Position numbers and translations under genes: made by a program
In this document: positions 20,883 to 32,539 of the stretch, one piece after another
Numbering within the stretch: the stretch's first letter is position 1
Layout of the letters: each line of letters starts with the position of its first letter
Notes under the pieces: model-generated
What the model was told of the DNA's origin: nothing
Database searches by the model: none
The model's input: only the letters and a program-made list of their open reading frames with translations
Assembly (NCBI GenBank): GCA_009760885.1
Contig: CM019701.1
Span: forward strand, 39,921,515 to 39,985,514
Reading direction: 5' to 3'
DNA: 64,000 bases
Origin: Achatina immaculata
Lineage: Eukaryota > Mollusca > Gastropoda > Stylommatophora > Achatinidae

Positions 20883-21616
20883 AACTTCAGGGTGCAGAAC
20901 GTGACCTCCAAAATTCTCTACAATTTATTAGTCACAGCATCATCTGCCACGAGCTTCTGCTTTCATTTTATTGATCTTACACGAGAGATATGCTCACATA
21001 AAGGCCGTTAATATATTAAAATGACAATAGTTCGTTTGTGAACCAATAAATTCCTCGCACTCAAAATAATTTCACATACTGATACTGAAAACGGAATATT
21101 TCTGGATCATTTATTCCGTGAATTATTGACCAAAGGTGCACAATTTATAAAATATTACCTGCCAGTAATGTTGTCCTATCAGAAGAGACAATCTAAAATC
21201 AAGTTCTATCAGTATCAGTGGAACAAAAACATCTGCTTGGAAAGAATTTTTAAAAAACGAAGCGCTTTATCTGTTATTTTCAGACCTTTAAAAAACAACT
21301 GATTAGTCACGTGACCATACGCGCAGCTTGTACGAGGCGGCACACTCTTATCTGCGGATGTTTCTGTGCAAAACACACCTGAAATTGTTTTATCTGTTGT
21401 TATGTTTTGGCTTCTTTATACTTTTAGATAACATAACATAACATAACAATGAGTGGGGCAAATGAGATGTTTAAAACTAATTCCAGTGATTGAATGAAAC
21501 ATGCTGACTTACAATCTGCTGGACATCGTTTAGAGCAACGTTTCTCAAAGTATCATATGCAGGCCACAACCATTTCACAAATAGTTCCAAGGTTATGGAC
21601 AAAAAATATATTATGC
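20883..21616. other. no recognisable gene
   Basis: AT-rich sequence with a short ACATA run at 21428-21446. No coding or repeat signal seen. Confidence 0.45.
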
Positions 21617-21628
21617 TATAGTGTATCT

Positions 21629-23129
21629 TCTTGTTCTTCTTATATCATTTCCGTGCCGTTAAACTTCACATAGGGCTCGCAAATTAGTTCGCCACTTTTT
21701 CCTGTCCTCAGCGAGACTTTCAACCTCATCAAAGGATTTTATGCCTGTTAATTTGGCCTCTCTTAACAATGTCATCTTCAGAGTTTCAGGTGGTCTGCTT
21801 CTTTTTCTTTGGCCTGTTGTGTTCCACTTGATAGCTTGTTTTGGGATTCTCTGATCATTTCTTCTCATCGAGTGATCAACATATGTCCATCTCCTTCTCC
21901 TGATCACCCATGAGACTGGTTGTTGTTCAGTCATCTGTTTTATCTCTGCATTGTTCTTGAATTCGTTCAACTTGATGCCGAGTATTTTCCTTATGCATTT
22001 GTTTTCAAAAGAGTCAAATTTCTTTTCTATTTCTTTAGTTGTTTTCCAGCTTTCACATGCATAAATGAGAGTGGATATTACATTTGAATTGAATAGTCTT
22101 AACTTGGTTTTTGTGCTTATAACTTTTAACTAACTAAAAATAACTTTTTTAGCTACTAACTAATAATGGAGATACAATGAGGGGAATTAAAAGGAGGACA
22201 TCTATCGTTCTTCAGAAAGTAAAACAAATAAAGAATCTGTGGAGAGGAGCAGACAGAACTACAAAAATAAGATTTTTAAGGGCATGCATCTTTCCCATCG
22301 CAACATATGCCTGTGAGACCTGGACACTTAACAAAACAGCTGAGAAACACATAAATGCCTTTGAATGTAAATGCTACAGAAGAGTTCTCCAAATATCGTG
22401 GACACAAAAAAGAACAAATATATCTATACTACAAGAGCTTAATATTGAAGAAGGCTGGCTAGTGAAGAGGATTAAAGAGAGAAAACTGAAATATTTTGGA
22501 CACATTAAACGTCAAGATAATTTAGAGAAGACCGTATTGGAAGGATACATAATGGGAAAAAGAAAAAGAGGAAGACCAAGACGAAGATGGCTGCAAGACA
22601 TCGTTGACGATCTGGAAATGGATGCAACAGCAGCAGGCCATCTTGCTCACAACCGAGAGGCCTACAGGAGTGCTGTTTGGGAGGCAAAGTTCTGCAAGGG
22701 ACATGCAAATGAATGAATGAACTTTTGAATTCCATATGTTCTCAAGATTCTTGAAGATTGACGCTGCTTTTGCAATTCTGATCCTAACTTCCTTTCTAGT
22801 GTCACCATCCTGGTCTATGTAGCTGCAAAGGTATGCAGACTGATTGATTTCTTCAATATCTGTCCCTTCTATGTGTATTTTTCCATTTTGTTTAAAGGGA
22901 ATTTTCATTATTTTTGTTTTGTCCTTGTTAATTTCAAGTCCTATTTTGCTAGCCAGTGAAGACAGGCTATCTGTTTTTTCTTGCATGGAATTCACATTAT
23001 TACTGATAAGAGTTATGTCATCAGCAAAATCAAAATTACCTGTGCAGGAATTTTTTCATTATGAAGTCTATTGTAATTCTAAAAAGTAAAGGATACAGTA
23101 TACATCCTTATATCACACCTATTTCAATA
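21629..23129 (-). mobile_element. LINE A, 5'-truncated, interrupted by LINE B
   Basis: Bordered by an exact 12-bp target-site duplication TATAGTGTATCT (21617-21628 and 23130-23141). On the minus strand it covers the RT palm (GIxxxFxxxEFLH region), SLSSLASKIGLEINKDKTKIM, the AYLCSYIDQDGDTRKEVRIR stretch and the C-terminus to the tail. The element is split at 22127 by a family B insertion. It has scattered stops, so it is not coding. Confidence 0.95.
22128..22719 (+). mobile_element. LINE B inserted inside LINE A
   Basis: A 7-bp duplication AACTTTT (22121-22127 and 22720-22726) borders it, and the split family A sequence reads through when it is removed (ATAACTTTT | GAATTCC). The coding part runs 22177-22716, 179 codons, uninterrupted: KQIKNLWRGADRTTKIRF, ATYACETWTLNKTAE, LNIEEGWLVKRIKERK, YFGHIKRQDN, GKRKRGRPRRRWLQDIVDD, to KGHANE. 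The tail is GAATGAATGA. About 27 bp of filler precede the family B sequence at its 5' junction. Confidence 0.95.
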
Positions 23130-23249
23130 TATAGTGTATCTCCTGTTTATTTTTTTTTGTTAGAAACTTGCATCTGACATTGGCACTCCTTACAAAACAT
23201 GTCAGCTCAATCTTCAGAAACTTAGAGGCATTGTTTTTATCTGTTTTCA

Positions 23250-23384
23250 TATCTTATCTTATATCTTATATCCTTCCCGTGCCGCTAGACGTCACATAGG
23301 GCTCGCATGCTAGTTCGCTAATTTTTCCTGTTTTCGGCGAGCTTTTCAACCTCATCAAGGGATTTTATGCCTATTAATTTAGCC
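23250..23384 (-). mobile_element. LINE A, 3' end fragment
   Basis: Minus-strand TATAAG tail, GGCACGGGAAGG, GACGTCTAGCGGC and about 30 codons of the C-terminus. It ends where the 30-bp minisatellite starts. Confidence 0.85.
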
Positions 23385-23389
23385 TATGT

Positions 23390-24410
23390 TGGGAGGTAGT
23401 ATGTTATCATATATTTAACACATATTAAAGTAGTATGCTGACATTGTGTATTTAGGAGGTAGTATGTGACTGTATGTATTTGGGAGGTAAGTATGTTGAC
23501 TGTATGGTATTTAGGAAGTAGTATATTGACTGTGCGTATTTGCGATTTAGTATATAGACTGTATGTATTTGAGAGTTAATATGTTGTCTATTTGGGAGGT
23601 AGTATGCTGACTGTGTGGTATTTGGGATGTAGTATGTTGGCTGTATGTATTTGGGAGGTAGTATGTTGACTGTGTGGTATTTGGGAGGTAGTATTTTGAC
23701 TGTACGGTATTTGAGAGGGAATATTGTGACTATATGTATTTGGGAGGTATTATGTTGACTCAGTGATATTTGGGAGGCAGTATTTTGACTGTGTGGAATT
23801 TCGGAGGTAGTATGTTGATTGTATGGTATTTGGGAGGTAATATTGTGACTGTATGGTATTTGGAAAACTGGTATGTTGACTTATGGTTTTGGGAAGCAGT
23901 ATGTTCACTTATGTATTTGGGAGGTAGTATTTTGACTGTATAGTATTTGAAAGGTAGTGTGTTGACTGTATGGTATTTGGGAAGTAGTATGTTCACTGTA
24001 TGGTATTTGGGAGGTAGTATGTTGACTGTATGGTATTTGGGAGATAGTATGTTGACTGTATGGTATTTGGGAGGTAGTATGTTGACTGTATGGTATTTGG
24101 CAGGTAGTATGTTGACTGTATGGTATTTGGGAGGTAGTATGTTGACTGTATCCGTTTCTGTAGCAGTCTGATAGCTGGCTCACCTGGGCAAGAGCAGAAA
24201 AAAAGGCGAAGGTCAGGCATTTGTGGAAAACCCTTGCAAAAGCCCCATGTGCCCTGGGCACTTAAGGTTCAGAGAGAGAGAGAGAGATGTTGACTGTATG
24301 GTATTTGGCAGGTGGTATGTTCACTGTATGGTATTTAGGAGGTGGCTTGTTGATTTTATGACATTTAGGAGGTAGTATGCTGACCGTACGATATGCTTGA
24401 TGTAGGATGT
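23390..24410. repeat. 30-bp minisatellite, over 30 units, interrupted
   Basis: The unit is GTATGTTGACTGTATGGTAT TTGGGAGGTA. Left units are diverged; those at 23940-24150 are near identical. A family E LINE end (24172-24287) interrupts the array, which continues to 24410. As 30 is a multiple of three, long spurious frames occur. Confidence 0.93.
24172..24287 (+). mobile_element. LINE E, extreme 3' end inside the 30-bp array
   Basis: GGCTCACCTGGGCAAGAGC, TTGTGGAAAACCC, CCATGTGCCCTGGGC and a GAGAGA tail. TGTTGACTGTAT occurs on both sides, but since the array itself repeats it, this cannot be called a target-site duplication. Confidence 0.88.
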
Positions 24411-24424
24411 TCACTGTGTCACAA

Positions 24425-24895
24425 CAACTGAAAATGAAAGTCATCAAATTCTACGTAAATAACCTCCTTCTCTATGGCCTAGAAGCATGGAACGAAAACG
24501 GAAAATAAAACAGAGGAACTTGAAATGGGAACCTACAGAACAACAGGGCGATGTCATGGACAGACGTGAAAACAAGTTATAATAAATCAGCCGAGTTTGA
24601 AAAGAGAAATAACGTATACAAAAATAAATAAAGCATAAGAACGAAATAAGTTAAAATAGGTCCGTCATATCAAGAAACGTAATTCAACAATGAAAGCTGT
24701 TTTACAGCGAGAAGTAGAAGGAAAAAGGGCAAAAGATCGACACGGATGTGAATTGGTGAACAACGTAAATAGAATGGACTGGAGTGAGATTGGCCGGGTG
24801 CAGTGTGGAAACGAAAGGCAGACAAAGTGGATGACTGTTTGCAATCAGCCGTCTACGAGGAGAGGGCACACGATAGTGATGTTTATGTGATGTAC
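24425..24895 (+). mobile_element. LINE reverse-transcriptase C-terminus, decayed
   Basis: In several frames: NNLLLYGLEAWN, then MSWTDVKTSYN, RNSTMKAVLQREVEGKRAK, VNNVNRMDWSEIGR and a final RQTKWMTVCNQPS. This is the order of a LINE C-terminal third (LLYGxExW, MSWTDRxTN, VEGKRxxGRxxxxW). Not from families A-E. Confidence 0.6.
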
Positions 24896-25474
24896 GGAGT
24901 GATGTGCAGGACGCAGTATGTTGCCTGAAGGTTTGCAGGTAAAAAACTGACAACTTTCGACAATCATGCAATAGGAGTACGGTAGCCGTTTCGAAGACGA
25001 TATTTAGAGTCGCTGCGATAGTACACTTAACGAACACTCGTTCTTAAATACTGATATGATTGTCCATGTTTGTGAAGCGTTTGCTAAACGTCTCCGGTTA
25101 AAAATATCATTGACCGCCGCTAGAGATAAAAGATTTTGTAAATACTTCCCCAAAAAGGTATTATACATTTTGATATTTCCAGTGTTTATTCCTTTTTTGC
25201 CTTTTGCCATAGTGTTTTTTTTTGTCTCAACCCATATCCTTCGCTAAATATTAGAATTTTAACATAACGAGAATTCGTTATACGAGCGATATGTAGGGAC
25301 TGCTCAGGTCGATAAAGGTAGAATAAAACTGGCTTTCTGCAGGGACACAAAGCGAAAAAGCTAATTGAGTAAAATGTAACAGGCAAGAGATAATGTGGAT
25401 ATTGGACTACAGGGTCGTTTTATGAAAGTACAGCACGATAACACTCCAGATTTTATTATAAAAGCCAGTTGTGA

Positions 25475-25772
25475 CTTAATATTGAAGAAGGCTGGCTAGT
25501 AATGAGGATTAAAGAGAAAAAACTTAAATATTTTGGACACATTAAACGTCATGATAATTTAGAGATGACCGTATTGGAAGGGTACATAATGGGAAAAAGA
25601 AAGAGAGGAAGACCAAGGCGAAGATGGCTGCAAGACATCGTTGACGATCTGCAAATGGATGCATCAGCAGCAGGTCATCTTGCTCACAACCGAGAGGCCT
25701 ACAGGAGTGCTGTAAGGGAGGCAAAGTTCAGCAAGGGACATGCAAGTGAATGAATGAATGAATGAATGAATG
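25475..25772 (+). mobile_element. LINE B, 5'-truncated, intact C-terminal frame
   Basis: An 8-bp duplication AGTTGTGA (25467-25474 and 25773-25780) borders it. It is open from 25502 to the stop at 25753: RIKEKKLKYFGHIKRHDN, VLEGYIMGKRKRGRPRRRW, HLAHNREAYRSAVREAKF, KGHASE, then a GAAT tail. Confidence 0.93.
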
Positions 25773-25780
25773 AGTTGTGA

Positions 25781-26819
25781 GCTTATTCAAATCTTCTTTT
25801 GGTTGTCCGTGGACATTATTAACTTGTTCCACTGTGGCTATTGCTTGATACAGAAACCATAAAGAAAGAAAGAAAGAAAGAAAAAATTAGTCAAAGCTAA
25901 ACAATTATTTATATTAACATTTTCTTGTTAGGAATTAAGTGCTGCTTCCAGCTCGGCAAATCATTTACACTTCGAGAACAGCCTTCATAAAGCTCTGTGT
26001 AACTAGTTTACCTGTCCAATTATAAATACAACAGCCAAGCCCCCCTTGTGTCCAGCTTATCTGAAAGGTTAAGTACAATGTGTCCTTATCTGTCAGCGCT
26101 CAACATTGAGTGTAAGAAGAGGGTGCGACTGGAAATAAACAAATAAAAAAAAATCTGTATGTGACGCACTCGAATTCTAAGTATTACTCCAGCTGTTATC
26201 TTGTCGTTCGGATTGTGAACAATAATGACTGAGCAATGGTTAAAGCTCTATACGTAACAGGTTATTTGTTTAATGGAGTGTCACTGCCATGTAACAGCAC
26301 CACGTGGAGCGTCTCTAAGCTTCTTACAACACAGCTCATTGCAGCGTTATTTTAGTGGGTCTTTGTTGTTGTTGTTGTTTTTTTTTAAATGTACGCAGTA
26401 TTTCATGTGACTCACATTTTCTATACAGACTTGCTTGTTTTTAGAGGCGCCATGGTAAAAGAAGCTGTGCTCTTGTATATAACTGCGTTCATCGCCCTAT
26501 AAGATTTATACTGATCATTCCAACTGTAGACACTGGTAGCTAACCCCTAGTCCAGTGATGCTGGCAGATCAAAAATATACAAACACTAAAACCATGCCAT
26601 TTATACTCTTTAACAGGCTACAACTGGTTTTTTTTTTTTTGGGGGGGGGAAGGTGTTTATTTCATAGTGCCAGTGTTAGAAATTAGTAGTTTCCCTGAAT
26701 TGGAGACAACTAAAGATTAACTGGGCATAAACAGGGTCATTATAAAATAAAGCGAGCGACAGGACCTTGCAGGTAACACTGGAAATTGCAGATCCGAGTA
26801 GACGATGCCACAGGTGGGT
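25781..26819. other. no recognisable gene
   Basis: Contains an AAAG run (25861-25885), a GTT run near 26365 and a T/G homopolymer block at 26628-26649. No coding or transposon signal seen. Confidence 0.45.
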
Positions 26820-28905
26820 TGGGTTTCTTTTTATTCATAAGCCAAAGAGACCACAATTCAGAAAATCTACACCTTTGTAGACCTAACACAAGCATTTGAC
26901 AAAATATGGAAAAAGTTCTCCTCCTGAAACTACTCAACAACAAGGTTGAAGGAGCAATGTTTTGGTGGATACAAGATTTCTTGAGATACAGAATAGCCAG
27001 GGTCAAAATGAATGGAAAACTAAGCCACAGAGTCACCCTGAGCCAAGGTGTTCCTCAGGGAGGAGTTATTTCTCTCACTCTGTTCCTGATATACATAAAT
27101 AACATCACAGACAAACTGCCAAACAGTATATCACACGACCTGCACGTAGATGACTTCATTGCGTGGAACACTGCGGAAAACAAAACATCAACAGCAACCC
27201 ACAGAATATAGGAAGCACTAAATACCATAGGAGACTGGGCCACAAAATGAAGAGTGATGATAAACCCCACAAACTCACATCCATCTGCTTCTCAGTGTCC
27301 AACAAGATAGATAACTTTAAACTAGAAATACAAGGAAGAGAGCTTACACAGACAGAACAGCCACCATACTTCGGAGTGAAACTGGACAAGAGGCTAACCT
27401 GGAAGCCACACCTGCTAGACACAGAAAATAAAGCAATTAAAAAGCTGCAGGCACAACCTGGGGAGCCAACAGCAACATACTAAAAAAAGCATATGTGGGC
27501 ACCCTAAGGCCAACACTTGAATATGGCATGACAGCCTGGGTCACAGTCTCCAACACAAACACTGCTCATCTAACAAAAGTGCAAAACACTGGCCTGCGGC
27601 TGATCACAGGAGGAATGAAGAGCTCTCCCATCACGGAGATGGAGAAATACCCGCAAATTCAACCTCTTGAGGTCAACCGCGAAGAAAAACTAATGATCCA
27701 CAAACAAAAGTTAATATGCCTGACAACCCACCCTGTGAACAAAAGAATTTAGGGGTCCACAAAAAACAGACTGAAAAGAACCAGCTTCAACCATCTGACA
27801 ACACAGCTGCAACAACACTATAAATACCTCCTTCCCACCTCTCATGAAGAAACTGAACCACTCCAAATTGTGGAGGAGCACAGTCACAGTGAAAAGATAA
27901 CAGTCCTCACAGAGGTACCAGGCATACACAAAAAAGACTACCTAACAACACTTCAGATGAAGATACTGACCCAGGAGCTGATTGACATCAAATACGTCCC
28001 AGCTGAATGGACACATGTGTACATAAATGGGTCTGCAGAAAAGCAGTAAAAATGGAGATGGGGGCGTTTACATAAGATACACAGATGAGAAAAGTGAAAA
28101 CAGCCTTCGTGACGGGAAAGATTTCCTCCAACTATAGGGCAGAAACAAAAGCCTTCCTTGAAGCCCTCAGAACACTTAAAACAGAAAAGCAGCAGCCACC
28201 ACACAAAATGGCCTTCTTCACAGACTGCAGGGCACTTCTGGAATCTCTAAAAACAACACAGAACCCACAGGCAAACATACAGAAAATCACGAAAGACCTG
28301 AAGCACCTTACACTGTCAACAACTGTGGCTCTACAATGGGTACCATCCCACTGTGGAATAGCTGGCAATGAAATAGCTGACAGCCTATCCAAAGCTGGCA
28401 GCAATCAAGATCAAACCAATCATCCAGTAAACTACCAAGAGGCGAAAACCATAATCCGTAACCAGTGCAGATCTGAATGGAGAAAGAAACTGAAATGCAA
28501 CAATGAACCAAATCCAATACACCAACTACAAAGACATCAGCAAACCATCCTCTTTCACCTAAGGACAGGCCACTGCAGACTACTGAGCCACCTGCATCGA
28601 CTCAAAATGTCTCACACAGATGAGTGTCCATGTGGCAGTGGAGTCCAGACTCCAGAACATATCCTACAAGAGTGCCTAAACCATGCATACCTGAGGCGTG
28701 AGACATGGCCAGAGGACACAAGCTTAGAGCAAAGGCTTTGGGGCTCTTATCAGGATCTGGAAAGGACTGTGGGCTTTGCAATGTCGACAGGGATCAGGAT
28801 CTGAAGTGATCAACAAAGTTGAATGCAGTAGAAGAAGAAGCAGAAGCAGAAGAAGAAGAAGAAGAAGAAGAAGAAGAAGAAAAGAAGAAGAAGAAGAAGA
28901 AGAAA
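26820..28905 (+). mobile_element. LINE F (RT plus RNase H), 5'-truncated, GAA tail
   Basis: An I-type LINE lineage is suggested by RNase H downstream of RT. Frames in order: FVDLTQAFDKIW (RT motif A), 26906-27211 with LSQGVPQGGVISLTLFLIYIN (motif B) and DLHVDDFIAWN (motif C, where Y-A-D-D is expected; both Asp are kept), 27163-27483 with PPYFGVKLDKRLTWKPHL, 27495-27752 with LRPTLEYGMTAWVT, then RNase H and a cysteine motif. At least three frameshifts and several stops. It ends in a GAA tail (28831-28905). The 5' half including endonuclease is absent. Confidence 0.9.
28002..28804 (+). pseudogene. LINE F RNase H domain and C-terminal zinc-type motif
   Basis: RNase H would remove RNA from the RNA-DNA hybrid during reverse transcription. 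The first acidic position, expected as TDGSA, reads YINGSAE here (Asp to Asn, near 28025), and a stop follows (28048). The frame from 28085 gives 239 codons with Glu20 (NYRAE), Asp47 (FFTDCRALL), His89 (WVPSHCGIAGNEIADSLSK) and Asp99. Cys181, Cys183, His192 and Cys197 (CPCGSGVQTPEHILQEC) form the zinc-type motif common after RNase H in such LINEs. Three of four catalytic acids are kept, so it is dead by one substitution plus a stop. Confidence 0.9.
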
Positions 28906-28940
28906 ATCTATATCCCGTAGTATCTGTACTATGTAGAGGT

Positions 28941-29164
28941 GTGAAGTATTAGTGTCTTCACATTTCTAGGCCAATACAGTATCTGAGAAAGGGATGCCAG
29001 CACTTGTTCTCGCAGCCTTTGTTTTATTAGGAAAACCTCAGGTATCCATTTTTTAAAGGCTGGGTCGACCCTGGTGCCAGTCGGTCCGAAAAAAATTTCC
29101 CCCGAGTGTAATACCGAACCAAGGACCTTCTGACTGGCATCCAAATCCACTAACTACTACACCA
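28941..29164 (-). mobile_element. SINE1, minus strand, single-copy reference
   Basis: The cleanest SINE1 in the window. On the minus strand: A box GGTGTAGTAGTTAGTGGATT, B box GGTTCGGTATTAC about 45 bp later, a T-rich stretch, GGTCGACCCAGCC core, GATACCTGAGG, GGCTGCGAG and a GGCCTAGAAATGTGAAG 3' end. It serves as the template for recognising the amplified copy at 2172-4019. Confidence 0.88.
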
Positions 29165-29234
29165 TTTCATGAAAATATAGAACCAAAACTGTAATCAAGC
29201 AACGCTACAAGAAGCCACGGACTGAACATAGCCG

Positions 29235-29362
29235 ATCAGGTTTAGAGATAGATCCTCTGACTATGGACAAGTCAAGACTTGTCTTACCACCTCTACATAT
29301 ACTAGAGATAGATCCTCTGACTATGAACAAGTCAAGACTTGTCTTACTACCCCTACATATAC
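29235..29362. repeat. tandem duplication of about 62 bp
   Basis: AGAGATAGATCCTCTGACTA to CTACATATAC occurs twice with three to four differences. Nothing else is recognised between 29363 and 29985. Confidence 0.9.
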
Positions 29363-29985
29363 CAAATCCAGGCCGCTGAAAGGATTTCACTGTATATAAT
29401 ACATCAAACAGACTTGGACACCAGTGCTAGAACAATTACGAGATTGCCACAAGAAAATGAAAGGAAGGGATGCCGACCAAGGATTGTTTAAACTTCGAGG
29501 GGATATAGTGCAGCATAGCTGGGGCACCATATGAAAGCTGGTTGCAGCGTGGACAAAGACCTGTTAAATCTTGAATGAGCATCATTTAACACAGATAGGA
29601 CACCACATACATGGCTGTCGACAGGCAGCTGTGAGGAATCGAACAGTTTCTTGCTGTCATTTAAGACGCCACGAAGTATACTAGTCTGTGATATCTTTGT
29701 CAAGTGGCCACGGAGAATATTTACTGATTAATAATTAGTGTATATGTACATAAAATTAAGCATATAACTTTGCACGAAGCCACTACAGTAAAGGTGTGAT
29801 AACAAAATGTATAAACTAGGAAAAAGTAGGACGGTTCTCCCGGCTAGATTACCACTGTATCACTCTCTCCCCTTTTGGCGGTTCCCCCAACACCTTCCCC
29901 CTTTACGACCCACCTTTCACACACCATAAGTCTCCATTTAAACATTCTCTATACTACACCTTCCACACTTCTGAACACAGCCTCT

Positions 29986-30103
29986 TACAAGTCACAGCTT
30001 CTTACAAGTCACAGCTTCTTACAAGTCACAGCTTCTTACAAGTCACAGCTTCTTACAAGTCATAGCTTCTATACAAGTCATAGCTTCTTACAAGTCACAG
30101 CTA
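29986..30103. repeat. 17-bp tandem repeat, about 7 units
   Basis: The unit is CTTCTTACAAGTCACAG, with two units carrying CATAG for CACAG. Confidence 0.93.
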
Positions 30104-30912
30104 AGTGCTCTATTTATTTTGTTCTATTCTATTTTTTTTTCATTCCTATTTTTTACATTGCATTCATGTGAATGAATTCTATCTCCTCTCTCTATTTCTT
30201 TTTTTTTCCTTTTTTTTTTCAATCAGACTCAGTGATTGGTCTGTGAAGACCTTACACTGTGCAAACTGGGAACCTCGTATGAGGAATCCCTGTTGCTGTC
30301 ATCATGTTGTCCCCCTGCTCCTTTTTTTTTTGGGGGGGGGGGGGTAGAAACCTTTTTTTTTTAATTCAAATGAAAAAGGGTTTTGATATTTCTCTAATTT
30401 TCCGAGATTTCTCTCTCTCTCTGTCTCTCCCTCTCTCTCTCTCTAGTCGTCATCTTTCTCTCCGTTGATGTACATAATTCTTTTTGGCAAAGCCTTCTCT
30501 TTCACTCTTGGGGATGTACATACGTTTCTCCTCTCTCTATTTCTTCGTCCTGTGTGTTTTTTGTATGATTAAGGTTCACACGGAAACGTCACAACTGCTC
30601 GTTAAGTAATAATGTTGTTCTTACTTCTTTCCTAGTTTATACATTTACATGTGAAGATGTAACACTTTGATTTATGTGTTAGGTTGAAGTCTTCCCGGCG
30701 TAAAATTCTCAATTCACATTTTAAAGTCAATTCACTGTAGTATTTTCTCAAACAGAACATAAGTTTGCTGTAGTTTATACAGAAACTCTTCATCTTTTTT
30801 TTACTTCTACGTTCCTCGGTTCTTTCCTCAGACATCTATATTACTTGTGTGGATAAATTGTGCAGTTTTTTGGGGGTCATATTTAGCATTTAAAAGTTTG
30901 TCTTCCCTGCGG
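30104..30912. other. no gene seen; T, G and CT tracts
   Basis: Holds T tracts (30132, 30190-30220, 30323-30360), a G run at 30333-30345 and a CT tract at 30411-30445. No coding signal. Confidence 0.5.
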
Positions 30913-31707
30913 CCAGAGTTGGGTCCGAGCTTCTTGGTAGAATGGGCAGAGCTGGGTTCGAGTTTCTAGGCAGAGTGGGCAGAGCTGGGTCCGAGCTTCT
31001 TGGTAGAGTGGGCAGAGCAGGGTCCGATCTTCCTGGTAGAGTGGGCAGAGCTGGGTCCGAGGTTCCTGGTAGAGTGGGCAGAGCTGGGTCCGAGATTCCT
31101 GGTAGAGTGGGCGGAGCTGGGTCCGAGCTTCTTGGTAGAGTGGGCGGAGCTGGGTCCGAGCTTCTTGGTAGAGTGGGCAGAGCTGGGTCCGAGCTTCTTG
31201 GTAGAGTGGGCGGAGCTGGGTCCGAGCTTCTTGGTAGAGTGGGCGGAGCTGGGTCCGAGCTTCTTGGTAGAGTGGGCGGAGCTGGGTCCGAGCTTCTTGG
31301 TAGAGTGGCCAGAGCTGGGTCCGAGCTTCTTGGTAGAGTGGCCAGAGCTGGGTCCGAGCTTCTTGGTAGAGTGGGCAGAGCTGGGTCCGAGCTTCTTGGT
31401 AGAGTGGGCGGAGCTGGGTCCGAGCTTCTTGGTAGAGTGAGCAGAGCAGGGTCCGAGATTCCTGATAGAGTGGGCAGAGCTGTGTCCGAGCTTCTTGGTA
31501 GAGTGGGCAGAGCTGGGTCCGAGCTTCTTGGTAGAGTGGGCAGAGCTGTGTCCGAGCTTCTTGGTAGAGTGGGCAGAGCTGGGTCCGAGCTTCTTGGTAG
31601 AGTGAGCAGAGCAGGGTCCGAGATTCCTGATAGAGTGGGCAGAGCTGTGTCCGAGCTTCTTGGTAGAGTGGGCGGACTGGGTCCGAGCTTCTTGGTAGAG
31701 TGAGCAG
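30913..31707. repeat. 33-bp GC-rich minisatellite, about 24 units
   Basis: The unit is GGGTCCGAGCTTCTTGGTAG AGTGGGCAGAGCT. Since 33 is divisible by three and the unit lacks stops in most frames, four long overlapping frames on both strands (146-280 codons) arise. The substitutions between units show no bias to third positions in any one frame, so I do not call a protein. Confidence 0.95.
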
Positions 31708-31792
31708 ATTGCAGGATGTGCTGAGGAGTCAAGATACGTGTCTGGCACGTGCCGTTACGGCTGTGTGACAGGCCTAGGCGTTAACGGGCGTG

Positions 31793-31920
31793 CTAGTCTG
31801 AAGGCAGTGTCTCGCATGTTGTCTGAAGGCAGTGTCTCGCATGTTGTCTGAAGGCAGTGTCTCGCATGTTGTCTGAAGGCAGTGTCTCGCATGTAGTCTG
31901 AAGGCAGTGTCCTGCGCGTA
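31793..31920. repeat. 25-bp tandem repeat, 5 units
   Basis: The unit is GTCTGAAGGCAGTGTCTCGC ATGTT, with the last unit diverged. It lies 85 bp after the 33-bp array. From 31921 to 32539 I see no gene. Confidence 0.93.
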
Positions 31921-32539
31921 GTTCAGTCTGGTGGTTTGTTCTTGACGTGAAAGTTGCGGGACCTGATCGTGCTAGACAGTGGGTTATGCTGGTTAGTACA
32001 TGGCGTCTTATACCTACTCTTGATTACAGCTTCGGCTGTAAATTTTGGCCTCTTTAGTTAGTGAATAAAAGAAAACTAGCCCACCTCTTCCAAGTCCTCT
32101 CTGACCTGTAATTTCCACTGTTAACATAGCACAAAGTCTCGTCGCTCTCCTTTTTTTCATAGAACGGACGGCAAGGATACACAAGATCGGAGAATAACAC
32201 ACAAATAAATGAAACAGATGTACCAGGAGAAGAAGGTTGTAATGGTAACCTAGTGAACGCCTGTGCTTCAACTGACGCTAATAATAATCGCACGTACGGG
32301 TGAATTACGGAAAGCAAAGAGCACCCGGAGATATAAGTGTATTGGAACTACAGTTTATCTCACATCATAACAATATTTCCCCCCACTTACAGATGAGGAA
32401 ACGAGAAAGTTTAATGTCACACACTAGGAAGTCCTCACTACAGATAGCACTGGATACACGCTTCTGAGACTAGGATAGTCAATTTAGTCTTAAGATTTAA
32501 ATTAGACTTTCTTACGCGGTTTACTAGTTCAAGTTTTAC

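Noticed and set aside
24137..24300. Target-site duplication TGTTGACTGTAT around the LINE E end
   Set aside because: The sequence belongs to the 30-bp array and repeats anyway, so it proves nothing.
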